Shown: one piece after another, positions 26,974-36,157 of the stretch
Layout: every line of letters starts with the position of its first letter
Numbering within the stretch: position 1 is the stretch's first letter
Source of the DNA: Nitratireductor sp. ZSWI3
Lineage (GTDB): Bacteria; Pseudomonadota; Alphaproteobacteria; Rhizobiales; Rhizobiaceae
Length of the DNA stretch: 64,000 bases
NCBI RefSeq assembly: GCF_024655565.1
Contig: NZ_JANKOF010000005.1
Coordinates: 1-64,000, forward strand
Reading direction: 5' to 3'
The notes under the pieces: generated by a model
The model's database searches: none
What the model was told of the DNA's origin: nothing
What the model saw: the letters and a program-made list of their open reading frames with translations, nothing else
Made by a program: the position numbers and the translations under genes

Positions 26974-27030
26974 ATGACGACGCTCGTAAGCGTTCCCCAC
27001 AACATGTCGGGCGCGCGCGCATGGGGCTGA
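26974..27030 (+). other. 18-codon leader ORF overlapping hydrolase start
   Basis: A short ORF with an excellent ribosome site (GAGGAGG) encodes MTTLVSVPHNMSGARAWG and stops at 27028-27030, seven bases past the ATG of the next gene in another frame. Its sequence resembles the N-terminus of the hydrolase at 45953 (MTTLVTIPGIMSDARTWAP). It is therefore probably the out-of-frame relic of an alpha/beta hydrolase start, or else a coupling leader. Confidence 0.5.
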
Positions 27031-27797
27031 CCTTTGAAGCCGACCCGGAAAGCCACCGTCCCCCGCTTCTTCTGGTGCATGGCCTCCTGTCCAGCCGACG
27101 GCACTGGCTGCCGAATCGGGCTCTGTCCGAGACGTTCCGGCTGATCCGGGTCGATCTACCAGCTCATGGCGCCTCTCGCCCACCGTCGCGTTCCGAAGAC
27201 GCCAGGCCCGAGGCGCTAGCGCGCGCGCTCGATGCAGTGCGCGAAACGCTGGGTATCGCGCGGTGGTACCTTTGCGGCCAGAGCTTCGGCGCGGGTCTTT
27301 CGCTGCGCTATGCGCTCGATTTTCCCGATCGTTGCATCGCGCATGCGTTCACCAACGGCAATGCCGCCCTGCGCGCTGCGTGGCCGGACAAGGCACGCAG
27401 CGAAAATGAGGAACTGTGCTCGAGAATTGCTACCCAGGGTCATACCGCAATCCGAGACCTGCCCTACCATCCGGCGCACGCGCGCCGCTTTCCGTCCGAA
27501 ATCCATGCCATGCTTTCGGCCGATGCGGATACCGTTGATCCCGAAGGCTTTGCGCTCTTGATCAAAGAAGCGATACCCCGGCTTTCGGCACGGGAGCGTC
27601 TAAGCGAGCTTCAGGTGCCGACATTGCTGGTCAACGGTCTTCTGGAACGACGTTTCCAGCCGGCCCGAGCATGGCTGGCCGCCGCCCATCCTGGCGTCGA
27701 AATTGTTGATCTGCAGGGAGGACATTCGATCAATATCGAATGTCCGGAAGCCTTCAACGCAGCCTTGCGGCGCTTTTTCAAGAGATATCGGAGATGA
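27021..27797 (+). CDS. alpha/beta hydrolase
   Basis: A 258-residue alpha/beta hydrolase. The oxyanion motif is PPLLLVHGLLSSRRHW, the nucleophile elbow is LCGQSFGAG (Ser), the acid lies after LQVPTLLVNGLLERRF and the histidine is in DLQGGHSINIECPEAF. The length is complete for the family. Upstream, an 18-codon ORF with a strong ribosome site overlaps its start, so translation may be coupled. Substrate unknown; the ester or lactone chemistry fits the neighbouring aromatic-type cluster. Confidence 0.85.
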   Translation: MGLTFEADPESHRPPLLLVHGLLSSRRHWLPNRALSETFRLIRVDLPAHGASRPPSRSEDARPEALARALDAVRETLGIARWYLCGQSFGAGLSLRYALDFPDRCIAHAFTNGNAALRAAWPDKARSENEELCSRIATQGHTAIRDLPYHPAHARRFPSEIHAMLSADADTVDPEGFALLIKEAIPRLSARERLSELQVPTLLVNGLLERRFQPARAWLAAAHPGVEIVDLQGGHSINIECPEAFNAALRRFFKRYRR

Positions 27798-28023
27798 TGA
27801 ACCTAACCATCGGTCAGATGGCCCAAAGAAGAATTCTTTCGATATCCGGCATTCGAAAGGGCTTTGTATTGGGGAGTCAGAGCCATTTCCAGGACCGCAC
27901 ATCAAAACATCGAGTCACCGAGATTGGTGCGACTTCAGCGTGCGATGGCAGCAATTGGCGTGCGGGGCCGCAAGGTTTTGCATCGTGTGCCTGCCGCCTA
28001 TAGGGAAGGGAAAACAGCAAGAT

Positions 28024-29082
28024 ATGTCATCGCCAGCGCGCAGATATCTGGGACTCTCGCTTCTCTACCTGTTTGCCGTTGGCGCGGGTTCGCTCTTCAA
28101 ACAACTGGGCGTCCCGCTCCCCTGGATGATTGGCCCGTTGGTGCTGTCTGCAACGGTCTATCTCAGCGGCATCGCTACCGCGCCGGTCCCGGTTCAGACC
28201 CGTCCCTTGGGACAGATGACGGTTGCCGCCCAAGTAGGCCTTGCTTTCTCTCCAGCCGCGCTTGCAGCACTCTTGGACCTTGGTCCGCTGCTTGTGGGAA
28301 CTGCTCTTATCAGCGCGCTTTGCGCCTGTGTTGTCGGTATCGGACTGTCTCGCGTCGCAGGGCTCCGGCTACCGCAAGCGCTGCTCGCCACTTTCCCGAC
28401 AAGCCCTGTCGAAGCAACTGTCATCGCGGAGAAATTCGGGTGTGATCCCGCGCCGATCGTGTTGTCCCAGACGGTACGCATCGCATCGGTGGTGGTCCTC
28501 GTGCCGATCTGCATTTACGCCATCGATGGCTGGCCCAACCGAGACGGCATCGCGCAAGGCGGTGAATTCGACCCAATCGGAATTGGCTTACTCGCCCTTC
28601 TGGCCATCACGGGCGCTGTCCTTTTTCGCAAGCTGCGGCTGTCCAATCCCTACTTTCTCGGGCCACTCGTGCTGTCCGCTGCGGTTGCTGCCGCCGGATT
28701 TCAGCCAACCGGTTTCCCTCCGCCGTTTCTGGCCGCAGCGCAAATAGTGCTGGGAACGTGGCTGGGCTCGACTTTTCGCCGGGAGCTTTTCGCCGAGGGC
28801 GGCCGTCTCGTTGTTGCATCGATCGCAAGTGCCCTCCTGCTGCTTGCCATCGTGTCGGCCTGCGCGGTGGGATTAGCTGCGGCGTCGGGACAGAATTGGG
28901 AAGTACTGGTGCTGGGGGCCGCTCCCGGTGGGGTGACGGAGATGGCGCTTACCGCCAAGTATCTGGGGGTGGATCTCGCCCTTGTCACCGCGTTTCAGTT
29001 GACGCGGATCTTTTTGTTCATGCCGAATATCCCCTGGATCATCGCGCTGATCGACCGCTACGAGACGCGGCGGGGCCGCTGA
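28024..29082 (+). CDS. AbrB-family membrane protein
   Basis: A 352-residue integral membrane protein of the AbrB/ammonia-monooxygenase-like family (two internally repeated halves). Each half has the proline-containing signature: GVPLPWMIGPLVLSATVYLS in the first and LSNPYFLGPLVLSAAVAAAG in the second, plus FPTSPVEATVIAEKFG and APGGVTEMALTAKYLGVD. The start ATG 28024 has AAGGGAA upstream. Its transport role is uncertain; it often accompanies carboxylate uptake genes. It follows the hydrolase gene by 226 nt. Confidence 0.85.
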   Translation: MSSPARRYLGLSLLYLFAVGAGSLFKQLGVPLPWMIGPLVLSATVYLSGIATAPVPVQTRPLGQMTVAAQVGLAFSPAALAALLDLGPLLVGTALISALCACVVGIGLSRVAGLRLPQALLATFPTSPVEATVIAEKFGCDPAPIVLSQTVRIASVVVLVPICIYAIDGWPNRDGIAQGGEFDPIGIGLLALLAITGAVLFRKLRLSNPYFLGPLVLSAAVAAAGFQPTGFPPPFLAAAQIVLGTWLGSTFRRELFAEGGRLVVASIASALLLLAIVSACAVGLAAASGQNWEVLVLGAAPGGVTEMALTAKYLGVDLALVTAFQLTRIFLFMPNIPWIIALIDRYETRRGR

Positions 29083-29093
29083 AAGCGCTCGCG

Positions 29094-29894
29094 TCAGTCG
29101 CAGCGAACGCTCATGCCGCCATCTACGACGATCTCCGTGCCGGTGATAAACCGAGCCTCGTCCGAGGCAAGGAAAAGAGCGGCATTGGCCGTGTCGCGTC
29201 CATCGCCCATCCAGCCAAGGGGTATGCGTTTCAGCCGTGATGCAAGCAGTGCATCCACATCGCCGCCCATCCGCTGGCCTGCGAGCCGCGTTTCGACCAT
29301 CGGCGTATGAAGCTGGCCAGGCACGACCGTATTGACGCGCACGCCCTTGGACGCGAATTCGACGGCCACCACACGGGAGAACTGAATGATCGCCGCCTTG
29401 GCGGAGGCATAGGCCACTTGCGGGGAACCCGTATAGCGAATGCCGGAGGTAGAGGCGGTATTCACGATCGCACCTGCCCCCCTGGCCGCCATATGCGGCA
29501 GCACGCTCCGGCAGGTCAGATAGACGCTCTTCAGATTGAGATTGAGCTGCCTGTTCCAGCTCTCCTCATCGAGCTCAGTCGGCCCGCCCTTGGCTGATCC
29601 GCCGACATTGTTGACGAGAACATCGACTGCGCCGAACCGTTCGGTGCAAGCGGAAACCATATTCTGGACTGCATGGCTATCGGTCACGTCGCAGAGATGT
29701 GGCTCGACTTCACCTCCGACGGCACGCACACGTTCGAGCGTTTCGCCCATCGTCTCGGATTTGATATCCACCGCGAAGATCCTGGCGCCCTCCTCGGCGA
29801 AGCGCACGCATGTCGCGCGGCCGTTGCCCCAGCCAGAGCCGACGCAGCCGGCCCCCGTGACGATAGCCACCTTGCCCGCCAATCGTCCAGCCAT
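29094..29894 (-). CDS. short-chain dehydrogenase/reductase
   Basis: A 266-residue classical SDR. The cofactor motif is VAIVTGAGCVGSGWGNGRA, slightly expanded relative to TGxxxGxG. NNVGGSAKGG gives the NxxG-like strand, and the catalytic residues are Ser in NTASTSG and the YxxxK of VAYASAKAA. The Asp after the second strand (FAVDIKSE) favours NAD over NADP. It lies 3 nt downstream of the lactonase-like gene, so it probably oxidises an alcohol in the same pathway. Confidence 0.9.
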   Translation of the reverse strand: MAGRLAGKVAIVTGAGCVGSGWGNGRATCVRFAEEGARIFAVDIKSETMGETLERVRAVGGEVEPHLCDVTDSHAVQNMVSACTERFGAVDVLVNNVGGSAKGGPTELDEESWNRQLNLNLKSVYLTCRSVLPHMAARGAGAIVNTASTSGIRYTGSPQVAYASAKAAIIQFSRVVAVEFASKGVRVNTVVPGQLHTPMVETRLAGQRMGGDVDALLASRLKRIPLGWMGDGRDTANAALFLASDEARFITGTEIVVDGGMSVRCD

Positions 29895-29897
29895 CCA

Positions 29898-30773
29898 TCA
29901 ATCCTTTCCAAATCGGTAAAATCTTGCCGGGTTGTCCACCATCAGGGCCTGCATCTGCGCCGATGACGGTGCAATGCGCGGGATCAGGTCGAACAAGTCG
30001 CCGTCGTCGGGCGGAGCATCACGGAAATTCGGGTGCGGCCAATCGGTGCCCCACAAAACCCGTTCGCCGAAGCGTTCGACGATGGCGCGGGCAAATGGCA
30101 CCGCGTCATCATAGGGCGGATTCTGCCGTGAGATGCGCTCGCTACCCGACACTTTGCACCAGATGCTTGGCCGGTCGAGCAGCCGCAAGAGCGCCTGAAA
30201 CGGTGCCTGGTCCAAGCCCTGGGAGGCGTCCACCCGCCCCATATGATCGATCACCACCGATACCGGCAGTGCAGCAAGCACTGGCGCCAGATCCTCAATC
30301 AGGGTGGCGTCCATATGGATCTGCAGATGCCATCCACGCGCGGCGAGGCGTGGCGCGAGTGCCCGCAATTCCTCCGCTGTCGCACCGGGTGCGAGGTGGC
30401 TCATATAGTTGAATCGCACGCCCCGGAAGCCCTGTTCCGTCAGCCTGTCGAGTTCGGCGTCTTCCACATCAGGCGGCAGCAGCGCTATGCCGAGATAGCG
30501 CCCCGGCCGGGCAGCGATCGCATCGGCAACGACACTGTTGTCATAGCCATGGCACCCCGACTGCACGATGACGCAGCGCTGAATCCCCATTGCGTCATGC
30601 AGCGCAAACAGCGCCTCCTTGGGGGCGTCGGCGGGCTTGAAGCGGCTGGTTTCCTCATAGGGAAAGCGCGCTATCGGCCCGAATACATGGCAATGACAAT
30701 CCGTAGCCCCCGCAGGCAAATGTACCGTTGCCGGGCGCGGCTCGGGCTTCCAAGTCAGCGGCCTTTCATTCAT
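29898..30773 (-). CDS. amidohydrolase, 2-pyrone-4,6-dicarboxylate lactonase-like
   Basis: A 291-residue amidohydrolase-2 TIM barrel. Metal or active-site signatures: ATDCHCHVFGP at the N-terminus, LQIHMDA and VVIDHMGR in the middle, and RVLWGTDWPHPNFRD near the end with the conserved aspartate. It resembles LigI, which opens 2-pyrone-4,6-dicarboxylate in lignin-aromatic catabolism, and related lactonases. ATG 30773 overlaps the upstream gene by 8 nt; ATG 30794 is an alternative. The real substrate is probably a lactone carboxylate. Confidence 0.88.
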   Translation of the reverse strand: MNERPLTWKPEPRPATVHLPAGATDCHCHVFGPIARFPYEETSRFKPADAPKEALFALHDAMGIQRCVIVQSGCHGYDNSVVADAIAARPGRYLGIALLPPDVEDAELDRLTEQGFRGVRFNYMSHLAPGATAEELRALAPRLAARGWHLQIHMDATLIEDLAPVLAALPVSVVIDHMGRVDASQGLDQAPFQALLRLLDRPSIWCKVSGSERISRQNPPYDDAVPFARAIVERFGERVLWGTDWPHPNFRDAPPDDGDLFDLIPRIAPSSAQMQALMVDNPARFYRFGKD

Positions 30774-31335
30774 CGACGAACTCGGGCTCGGCATCGCCCA
30801 GCGGCGGGATGCGGAAGATGTTTATGGTCAGGGAAATCAGCGTGTAGTAGCCGAGCAGTCCCACGAGATCGACAAGGCGCTGCTCGCCCAAGACCTCGAC
30901 GGCGCGCGCATAAAGCGCATCGTCGACTTGCCGCCTCTCGTGGGCAGCACAGGTCAGATCGTAGACCAATGCCTCCTCGGGATCGGTGAAGACAGGCTCC
31001 TGCCGCCTGCAGATGGCATCAATGATTTCGGGCGCAAGACCCGCCTTCAGTGCCGGTTCCTTGTGCGCCTGCCATTCATACTCCGAACCGAAAATGCGCC
31101 CGGTCACGAGGATCGCCAGTTCCGACAGCCTTGGGTCCAGCGTGGTGTCGTAGCGGCAGTAGCGGCCCAGCTCCTGCGCCTTGGCGGCGAGTTCCGGGCG
31201 ATGCAGCCAGACCGCCAGCGGTCCGCGCACGCCGCCGCGGGGACCGGAGGCGATGGCCTCGTGGATCTCCTTCTGGCGCGCCGAATAGCCGGCCGAATCC
31301 GGGGCGCCGAGACGCTGTTCGGGCCAGTTGCTCAT
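30766..31335 (-). CDS. carboxymuconolactone-decarboxylase-like protein
   Basis: A 189-residue CMD/AhpD-fold protein. The family core is LDPRLSELAILVTGRIFGS then EYEWQAHKEPALKAGL. The CxxC pair of AhpD peroxidases is absent, which points to the non-redox, decarboxylase- or hydratase-like branch. ATG 31335 has AAGGGAA upstream and overlaps the GST stop as ATGA (31332-31335). The position before a lactonase-like gene fits ring-cleavage product metabolism. Confidence 0.85.
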   Translation of the reverse strand: MSNWPEQRLGAPDSAGYSARQKEIHEAIASGPRGGVRGPLAVWLHRPELAAKAQELGRYCRYDTTLDPRLSELAILVTGRIFGSEYEWQAHKEPALKAGLAPEIIDAICRRQEPVFTDPEEALVYDLTCAAHERRQVDDALYARAVEVLGEQRLVDLVGLLGYYTLISLTINIFRIPPLGDAEPEFVDE

Positions 31336-31979
31336 ACAGTTTCCCTTTCGGTTGCTTTCCAGGCCGGTTGGCACGCGGCGAAAGCGTCGAGCCATGGCAC
31401 AAGATCAGGAAATTCGGCCCGCCAGTCGATCTGACCGCGCCAATCCAGATAGCCGAGGCAGGCGGTCAGGGTGATCGACACCAGATCGGCGCGTTTCGGG
31501 TCGGGGAGATCGTGGATCAACGCGGCAAGCCCGCGCCGGATTTTGCCTCGCTGGTGGTCGAGCCAGCGCTCCGATCTCTGCCCCGCGCGGAACCGGTCTT
31601 CATAGGTTATGAGAAGGGCGGCTTCCGTGACCCCGTCAGCCAGCTTTGCCCGTGTCAATGCTCTGAACCGCGCCAGTCCATGCGGGGGCACCAACACCCC
31701 GCCACCGGCGAGAGTATCGAGCATTTCGAGGATTGTGTGGCTGTCGTAGAACGCTTCGCCGCCAATCAGCAGGCAGGGCATCTTTCCCAGCGGGTTCTGG
31801 TGGCGCAGACTGTCGGCCCCGTCTAGCGTGTCGGCCGGCTCTTCCCGCACCCGTTCAACCATATCCAGGACGCGCAGCGCCATACGCACCTTGCGTCCGA
31901 AGGGCGATGTGGCTGTCGTTCGCAAGATGATGGGCACGGCGGAGTTAGCCCAAGGTGCGGACAGGTCGCCTGTCATCAT
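31332..31979 (-). CDS. glutathione S-transferase family protein
   Basis: A 215-residue GST. The thioredoxin-like N-terminal domain begins ILRTTATSPFGRKVRMALRV; the glutathione contacts are NPLGKMPCLLI and the DSHTILEMLD segment, and an all-helical C-terminal domain follows. The Ser in TSPFG is at the usual catalytic site. ATG 31979 is preceded by AAGG and overlaps the dctM stop. In this cluster it may isomerise or detoxify an intermediate. Confidence 0.85.
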   Translation of the reverse strand: MMTGDLSAPWANSAVPIILRTTATSPFGRKVRMALRVLDMVERVREEPADTLDGADSLRHQNPLGKMPCLLIGGEAFYDSHTILEMLDTLAGGGVLVPPHGLARFRALTRAKLADGVTEAALLITYEDRFRAGQRSERWLDHQRGKIRRGLAALIHDLPDPKRADLVSITLTACLGYLDWRGQIDWRAEFPDLVPWLDAFAACQPAWKATERETV

Positions 31980-33286
31980 CGCATCCTTTCCGGCAAGTAC
32001 AGCGCGATCTGGGGCACCAGGCACAGAAGCACCAGCATAACCAACCCCGCTGCAACAAAGGGTACAAGTCCACGGAACACATCCTCAAGCCGAACGCGTC
32101 CGGCTGATGCAGACTGGACGACGAAGCAGTTGATCCCGACCGGTGGCGTCACCGCACCGATCTCGACCAACAAGACCACGAATATGCCGAACCAAACTGG
32201 GTCAAAACCGAGGTCCATCATCACGGGATGGGTGATCGGCAGCGTGATCGCCAGCAGCGCCGGCGCGTCCATCAGCATTCCGAGCGCCAGGTAGATCAAG
32301 GCCACCAGTGCTACGATCACCCAGCGGTTGACCTCCAGGCCCGTCAGGAACCCACCAACCGAGTTGGTCATGCCGGAGAGCGCAAGAAACTTGGAAAAGA
32401 CCAGAGCGCACATCAGGATGGCGAAGATCATCGCCGTAGTCCGGATCGTTTCCAGAAGTGTCTCACGCAGTTCTATCCTGCGCAGGCTCCGATGACGGAC
32501 CAGTGCGAGAATGAATGTGAGGGCCGCGCCAACGGCGCCAGCTTCCGTCGGGGTGAAAATCCCCAGATAGAGGCCAGAGACAATACAGAAGATTATCAGA
32601 ACCAATGGTCCCGCCATGCGGAGCGACCAGAGCTTCTCGCGCAAGGCGAAGCGACGCGTCTCGGTCGGTGCGAGTGCGGGATTGAAATACACTTTCAGCC
32701 AGATCGCGACGCACAGAAGGAGCGCGAAGACGATACCGGGAATGAACCCAGCCACCAGCAGCGCGCCGATGGAACTATCGGTCAGAATGCCGTAGACCAC
32801 CACGAGCGCCGATGGCGGGATCATCACGGCGAGCGTACCTGCGATTGCAATGGCTGCCGAAGCGAGGCTTTTGTCGTAGCCACGTTCCAGCATTTGCGGC
32901 AGGGCAAGCTTCGTAAAAACAGTCGCCGTGCCCACGGACGATCCCGAAGCCGCGCCAAAAGCGGCCGCGCCGAGCGTCGTCGAGATTGCCAGCCCCCCAC
33001 GCATGCCGCCGAGCCATTTGCTCGCGGCTTCGAATAGATCCTCGCCGAGTCCGGCACGCATGGCAAAGAAACCCATGAGCAGGCAGAACGGGATCACCGA
33101 GAAATGGAAGGAATGCGTCGTGTCGAAGAATACGGTCGACAGCAGCGCCGTGGCCGCCTTGAAGCCGACGAGCCAGGCCAGGCCGAGCGAACCCACGAGT
33201 CCCAGTGCGACCATGACGTTGATGCCAAGCAGAATACCGGCAAAAAGCCCTGCGGTGCCAACCAGGCCGATAGCAAGATTGCTCAT
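31976..33286 (-). CDS. dctM: TRAP transporter large permease DctM
   Basis: A 436-residue DctM subunit. Signatures: GAAAFGAASGSSVGTATVFTKLA, LPQMLERGYDKSLASAAIAI, MIPPSALVVVYGILTDSSIG and GIFTPTEAGAVGAALTF. It is the channel of the second TRAP system. Both ends overlap neighbours: the start with dctQ (33283-33286, ATGA) and the stop with the GST gene. Such coupling ties transport tightly to the catabolic genes downstream. Confidence 0.93.
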   Translation of the reverse strand: MSNLAIGLVGTAGLFAGILLGINVMVALGLVGSLGLAWLVGFKAATALLSTVFFDTTHSFHFSVIPFCLLMGFFAMRAGLGEDLFEAASKWLGGMRGGLAISTTLGAAAFGAASGSSVGTATVFTKLALPQMLERGYDKSLASAAIAIAGTLAVMIPPSALVVVYGILTDSSIGALLVAGFIPGIVFALLLCVAIWLKVYFNPALAPTETRRFALREKLWSLRMAGPLVLIIFCIVSGLYLGIFTPTEAGAVGAALTFILALVRHRSLRRIELRETLLETIRTTAMIFAILMCALVFSKFLALSGMTNSVGGFLTGLEVNRWVIVALVALIYLALGMLMDAPALLAITLPITHPVMMDLGFDPVWFGIFVVLLVEIGAVTPPVGINCFVVQSASAGRVRLEDVFRGLVPFVAAGLVMLVLLCLVPQIALYLPERMR

Positions 33287-33807
33287 TCGATCGCCTCCGG
33301 ATCAGCATCAGGAAGGGATCCGCCAAGTGCCGCCATTGCTGCGTCGAAAAGGAACTGCAGACTGAGGAGCGCCATCCCGGCTGCCACCGTGAACTTGATC
33401 GGCCAGACCGGGTAGCGGATCGAGCCGCGCTCCACTTCACCGATGGCCCACGAACTTGCCGCCGCAAGCCATCCAGCCCAGGTCGCCCAGGCGAAGAAAA
33501 GCGCGCCAGCCAGCATCGCCAACACCGCGACCGCGCGCCGGATCTCGCCAGGTAGAGAGCGCGTCAGCAAGATGACCTTGATGTGGCCACCTTCGTACTG
33601 GGTCAGCGCCAGCGATAGAAAGACCATCAGCGGTAGCGCGCCTTCAGTCAGTTCGAGCGTCCCGGCGATCGGCGTGTTGAAGAGATAACGAAGGAGCGTG
33701 TTGGCCACGATGAGGCCCATCACCGCAAACATGATGATACCGGCGATCAGGCCACAAGCTTTGAGCATGCGGCCATAGGCCGCTCGCAGACGCATTAGGT
33801 TGTCCAT
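33283..33807 (-). CDS. dctQ: TRAP transporter small permease DctQ
   Basis: A 174-residue DctQ subunit with four hydrophobic helices. The first is LIAGIIMFAVMGLIVANTLL, followed by RYLFNTPIAGTLELTEGALP, the family's signature loop. GAGGGG precedes ATG 33807. The gene starts 50 nt after dctP and overlaps dctM. Confidence 0.9.
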   Translation of the reverse strand: MDNLMRLRAAYGRMLKACGLIAGIIMFAVMGLIVANTLLRYLFNTPIAGTLELTEGALPLMVFLSLALTQYEGGHIKVILLTRSLPGEIRRAVAVLAMLAGALFFAWATWAGWLAAASSWAIGEVERGSIRYPVWPIKFTVAAGMALLSLQFLFDAAMAALGGSLPDADPEAIE

Positions 33808-33857
33808 GGGTTCCCCTCGGATGCAGCGGGTCGTGCGGCCCTGCTGCATCTGGCTCG

Positions 33858-34859
33858 CTAAAACGTCAGTTTCTCAAGGATGGCGTCGACGGGCAAACCC
33901 GCCGCTTTAGCCTTTTCGATCCATTCGGCGCGGACTGCCTGAACCTTGGGATCGTCCACCAGGGCCTCAAGCTCCCCCTTTGGGAACTTCACGACCTCGA
34001 CACCCAATTCGGCCTTCCAAATCTCCTGAACACGTGTGGTATCCTCATCGATCATCCGGCTGTATTCGGCAAGGTAGTCCTCGCCGAGTTGAGCCACGAC
34101 GGTGCGTGTCTTTTCATCCAACCCATTGTAGCTGTCGAGATTCATCGCCAGGAGATGGCCGAAGGAAGCACCGAAGGGGACCTCGATATAGTACTTTGCC
34201 ACCTCGTCATATTTCCACGCCCTCGCTAGTGCAGGACCGATTGGCGTGCAGTCGATTACCGACCGTTGCAGTGCCTCATAGGCGTCGGTAGTCGTGATCG
34301 AGACAGGCGTTGCCCCCATTGCTTCTATGAGTGCCGGATAGGCGAAGCCATATGATCGGACGCGCAGGCCCTTCATATCTTCCATAGACCTTACAGGCTT
34401 GACGCACAAAAGGCCGTAGTTCTCCAGCGGCCTGAATCCGATTGCATGCAGGCCCTGAGCATGAAGCTCCTCTGCAAACTGGGGGTAGGTTGCATGCCAT
34501 TTCGCCATCGCATCTCCGACACCCTGAGTGTCGAGTGGTTGCGGGATGAAGAAGCCGACCGCGTTGTTGAGTGGCATTTGGTCGGGGAAATAGGGTGTGA
34601 CGATATCGCCGAAGTCGCCGACACCGGCTGCCAACGCCTCTGGAATCTCACGCGTCTTGGCAACCGCACCACCCCAGAACACCTCGATTTGATGTTCGCC
34701 ACCCGTCCGCTCGGAGAATTGATCGACGAGCCACTGGGTGGAGATGGCTTGAGCGTCACCCGCCCCTTGTGGCTTGTAGGTAATCCATTTGTAGGTATCA
34801 GCAGACGCCGTCGAACAGAATGCGCCCGCCGCCAATGCCAACGCAAGAATAGCCTTCAT
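33858..34859 (-). CDS. dctP: TRAP transporter substrate-binding protein DctP
   Basis: A 333-residue DctP receptor. The signal peptide (MKAILALALAAGAFCSTASA) is cleaved before DTYKWITYKPQG. The conserved ligand region GLRVRSYGFAYPALIEAMGA contains the arginine that binds the substrate carboxylate. GGGAGGAG lies before ATG 34859. The Lys/Trp-rich N-terminus (KWITYKPQGAGDAQAI) differs from classic C4-dicarboxylate binders, in line with a different, perhaps aromatic, acid. Confidence 0.9.
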   Translation of the reverse strand: MKAILALALAAGAFCSTASADTYKWITYKPQGAGDAQAISTQWLVDQFSERTGGEHQIEVFWGGAVAKTREIPEALAAGVGDFGDIVTPYFPDQMPLNNAVGFFIPQPLDTQGVGDAMAKWHATYPQFAEELHAQGLHAIGFRPLENYGLLCVKPVRSMEDMKGLRVRSYGFAYPALIEAMGATPVSITTTDAYEALQRSVIDCTPIGPALARAWKYDEVAKYYIEVPFGASFGHLLAMNLDSYNGLDEKTRTVVAQLGEDYLAEYSRMIDEDTTRVQEIWKAELGVEVVKFPKGELEALVDDPKVQAVRAEWIEKAKAAGLPVDAILEKLTF

Positions 34860-34956
34860 AGGTTCTCCTCCCTTAAAGCCATTGGCTGTCGCCAATATGA
34901 CTCAAGGGTTATTGGCGATGAGAAGTCATGCCGCAAATACCAATAAAGTATGCTTT

Positions 34957-34973
34957 CATGCCTATACAGCATG
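34957..34973. promoter_or_regulatory. inverted repeat upstream of TRAP operon
   Basis: CATGC-CTATACA-GCATG, just beyond the stop of the LysR gene and about 100 bases before the dctP start. The T-N11-A spacing suits a LysR-type binding site; a weak hairpin is the alternative. Confidence 0.35.
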
Positions 34974-34974
34974 A

Positions 34975-35913
34975 TCAGTGCCAGATGCCTCTCGCCACCA
35001 GATCCTGCACGATATCGGCTATGGCATCTTCCACGACCCTGTTCGCCATCTTGCTGCGCTGATCGCGCTTGGTCGCGGTGCACAGCCGCCATATCACCTC
35101 CGGCTCGGTAATCGGTGCAGCGGTCAAGGTGCCCAGATGAAACTCCGTCAGCACCCCGCCGAAAGTCAGCAATGTGAAACCGTGCCCGTCACGCACAAGC
35201 GCCTTGAGGTGCCAAATTCCGTCCACTCGCTGAACCACATTAAGGGAGCATCCGATCTTTTCGGCATGCTGATCAGCAAGGATGCGTAGGTAGTTCGCCC
35301 GCGACGGCATGATGAGCGGCAGCGCTGCCGCCTCGGCAAGCGTATAGAATTCCTTGTCTAGTGCCCCCGCCCGACCGATCAGGTGGAGCTTCTCCACAAG
35401 CAGCTCCTGACTGGAGATATCGGCGCGTACCGGTGGATTGTGCATGACGGCCAAGCCGATCTGACCTGCAAGCAGCCAGTTCTCCAACTCTCGGCTGAAA
35501 CCCTCTTTGAACCTGAGTTCAATGTCGGGAAAGGCGCTTTTGATGTGGCGAAGCAGCGGTGGTGCAATAAACTCGCCTGGTGTGGGTGGCATTCCCACGA
35601 CGACCGTGCCCTTGGGACTATCCGCCTTCGCGGTCACATCGTGAAAAGTCTGTGCGAGCTGGCCGAAAATTCCATAGGCCCGATCCAGCAGGATTTTTCC
35701 TGCTGGCGTGAGTTCGACGCCGCGAACCGACCGATCAAACAGTACCAGATCAAGGTCGTTCTCCAGGCTGGCGATTTTACGGCTGAGCGCGGGTTGCGCG
35801 ATATGCAATCTGCTCGCTGCCCGCGTAATGTTTCTTTCTTCTGCAACGGTGACAAAGCATCGTAGCGTGCGAGTGTCCGGTTCCCAGTCGGGCGGCTTTC
35901 GATCAGGTGCCAT
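34975..35913 (-). CDS. LysR-family regulator
   Basis: A 312-residue LysR regulator. The helix-turn-helix lies around residues 30-55 (NITRAASRLHIAQPALSRKI, then ASLENDLDLVLFDRSVRGVE). The effector domain includes GMPPTPGEFIAPPLLRHIKS. It is like the CbbR/Nac-type sensors of aromatic or organic acid pathways. ATG 35913 is chosen; the open frame adds 11 residues. It lies 115 nt upstream of the TRAP dctP gene on the same strand and is the best candidate to control it. Confidence 0.88.
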   Translation of the reverse strand: MAPDRKPPDWEPDTRTLRCFVTVAEERNITRAASRLHIAQPALSRKIASLENDLDLVLFDRSVRGVELTPAGKILLDRAYGIFGQLAQTFHDVTAKADSPKGTVVVGMPPTPGEFIAPPLLRHIKSAFPDIELRFKEGFSRELENWLLAGQIGLAVMHNPPVRADISSQELLVEKLHLIGRAGALDKEFYTLAEAAALPLIMPSRANYLRILADQHAEKIGCSLNVVQRVDGIWHLKALVRDGHGFTLLTFGGVLTEFHLGTLTAAPITEPEVIWRLCTATKRDQRSKMANRVVEDAIADIVQDLVARGIWH

Positions 35914-36157
35914 GCTCGTATCTATTGCTCGATGGTCTATCTCCACACGATACTACATCGAACTGACCATCCAGTTTGGCCTTACCATTCGTGAAACACC
36001 CGGACGACAGCTTGCCCAAGCCCTTGCGGTCCCTGCCTGCCATTGGCATGCTCGATCCGGAATTGCCTGTGCCCGAAATGGGACCGACGAAAAATGGCAC
36101 GCAGATTGCGCGCCATTTCGTGTGCTGCATTTCTTTCGACGCCGTTGCGCGGGGATA

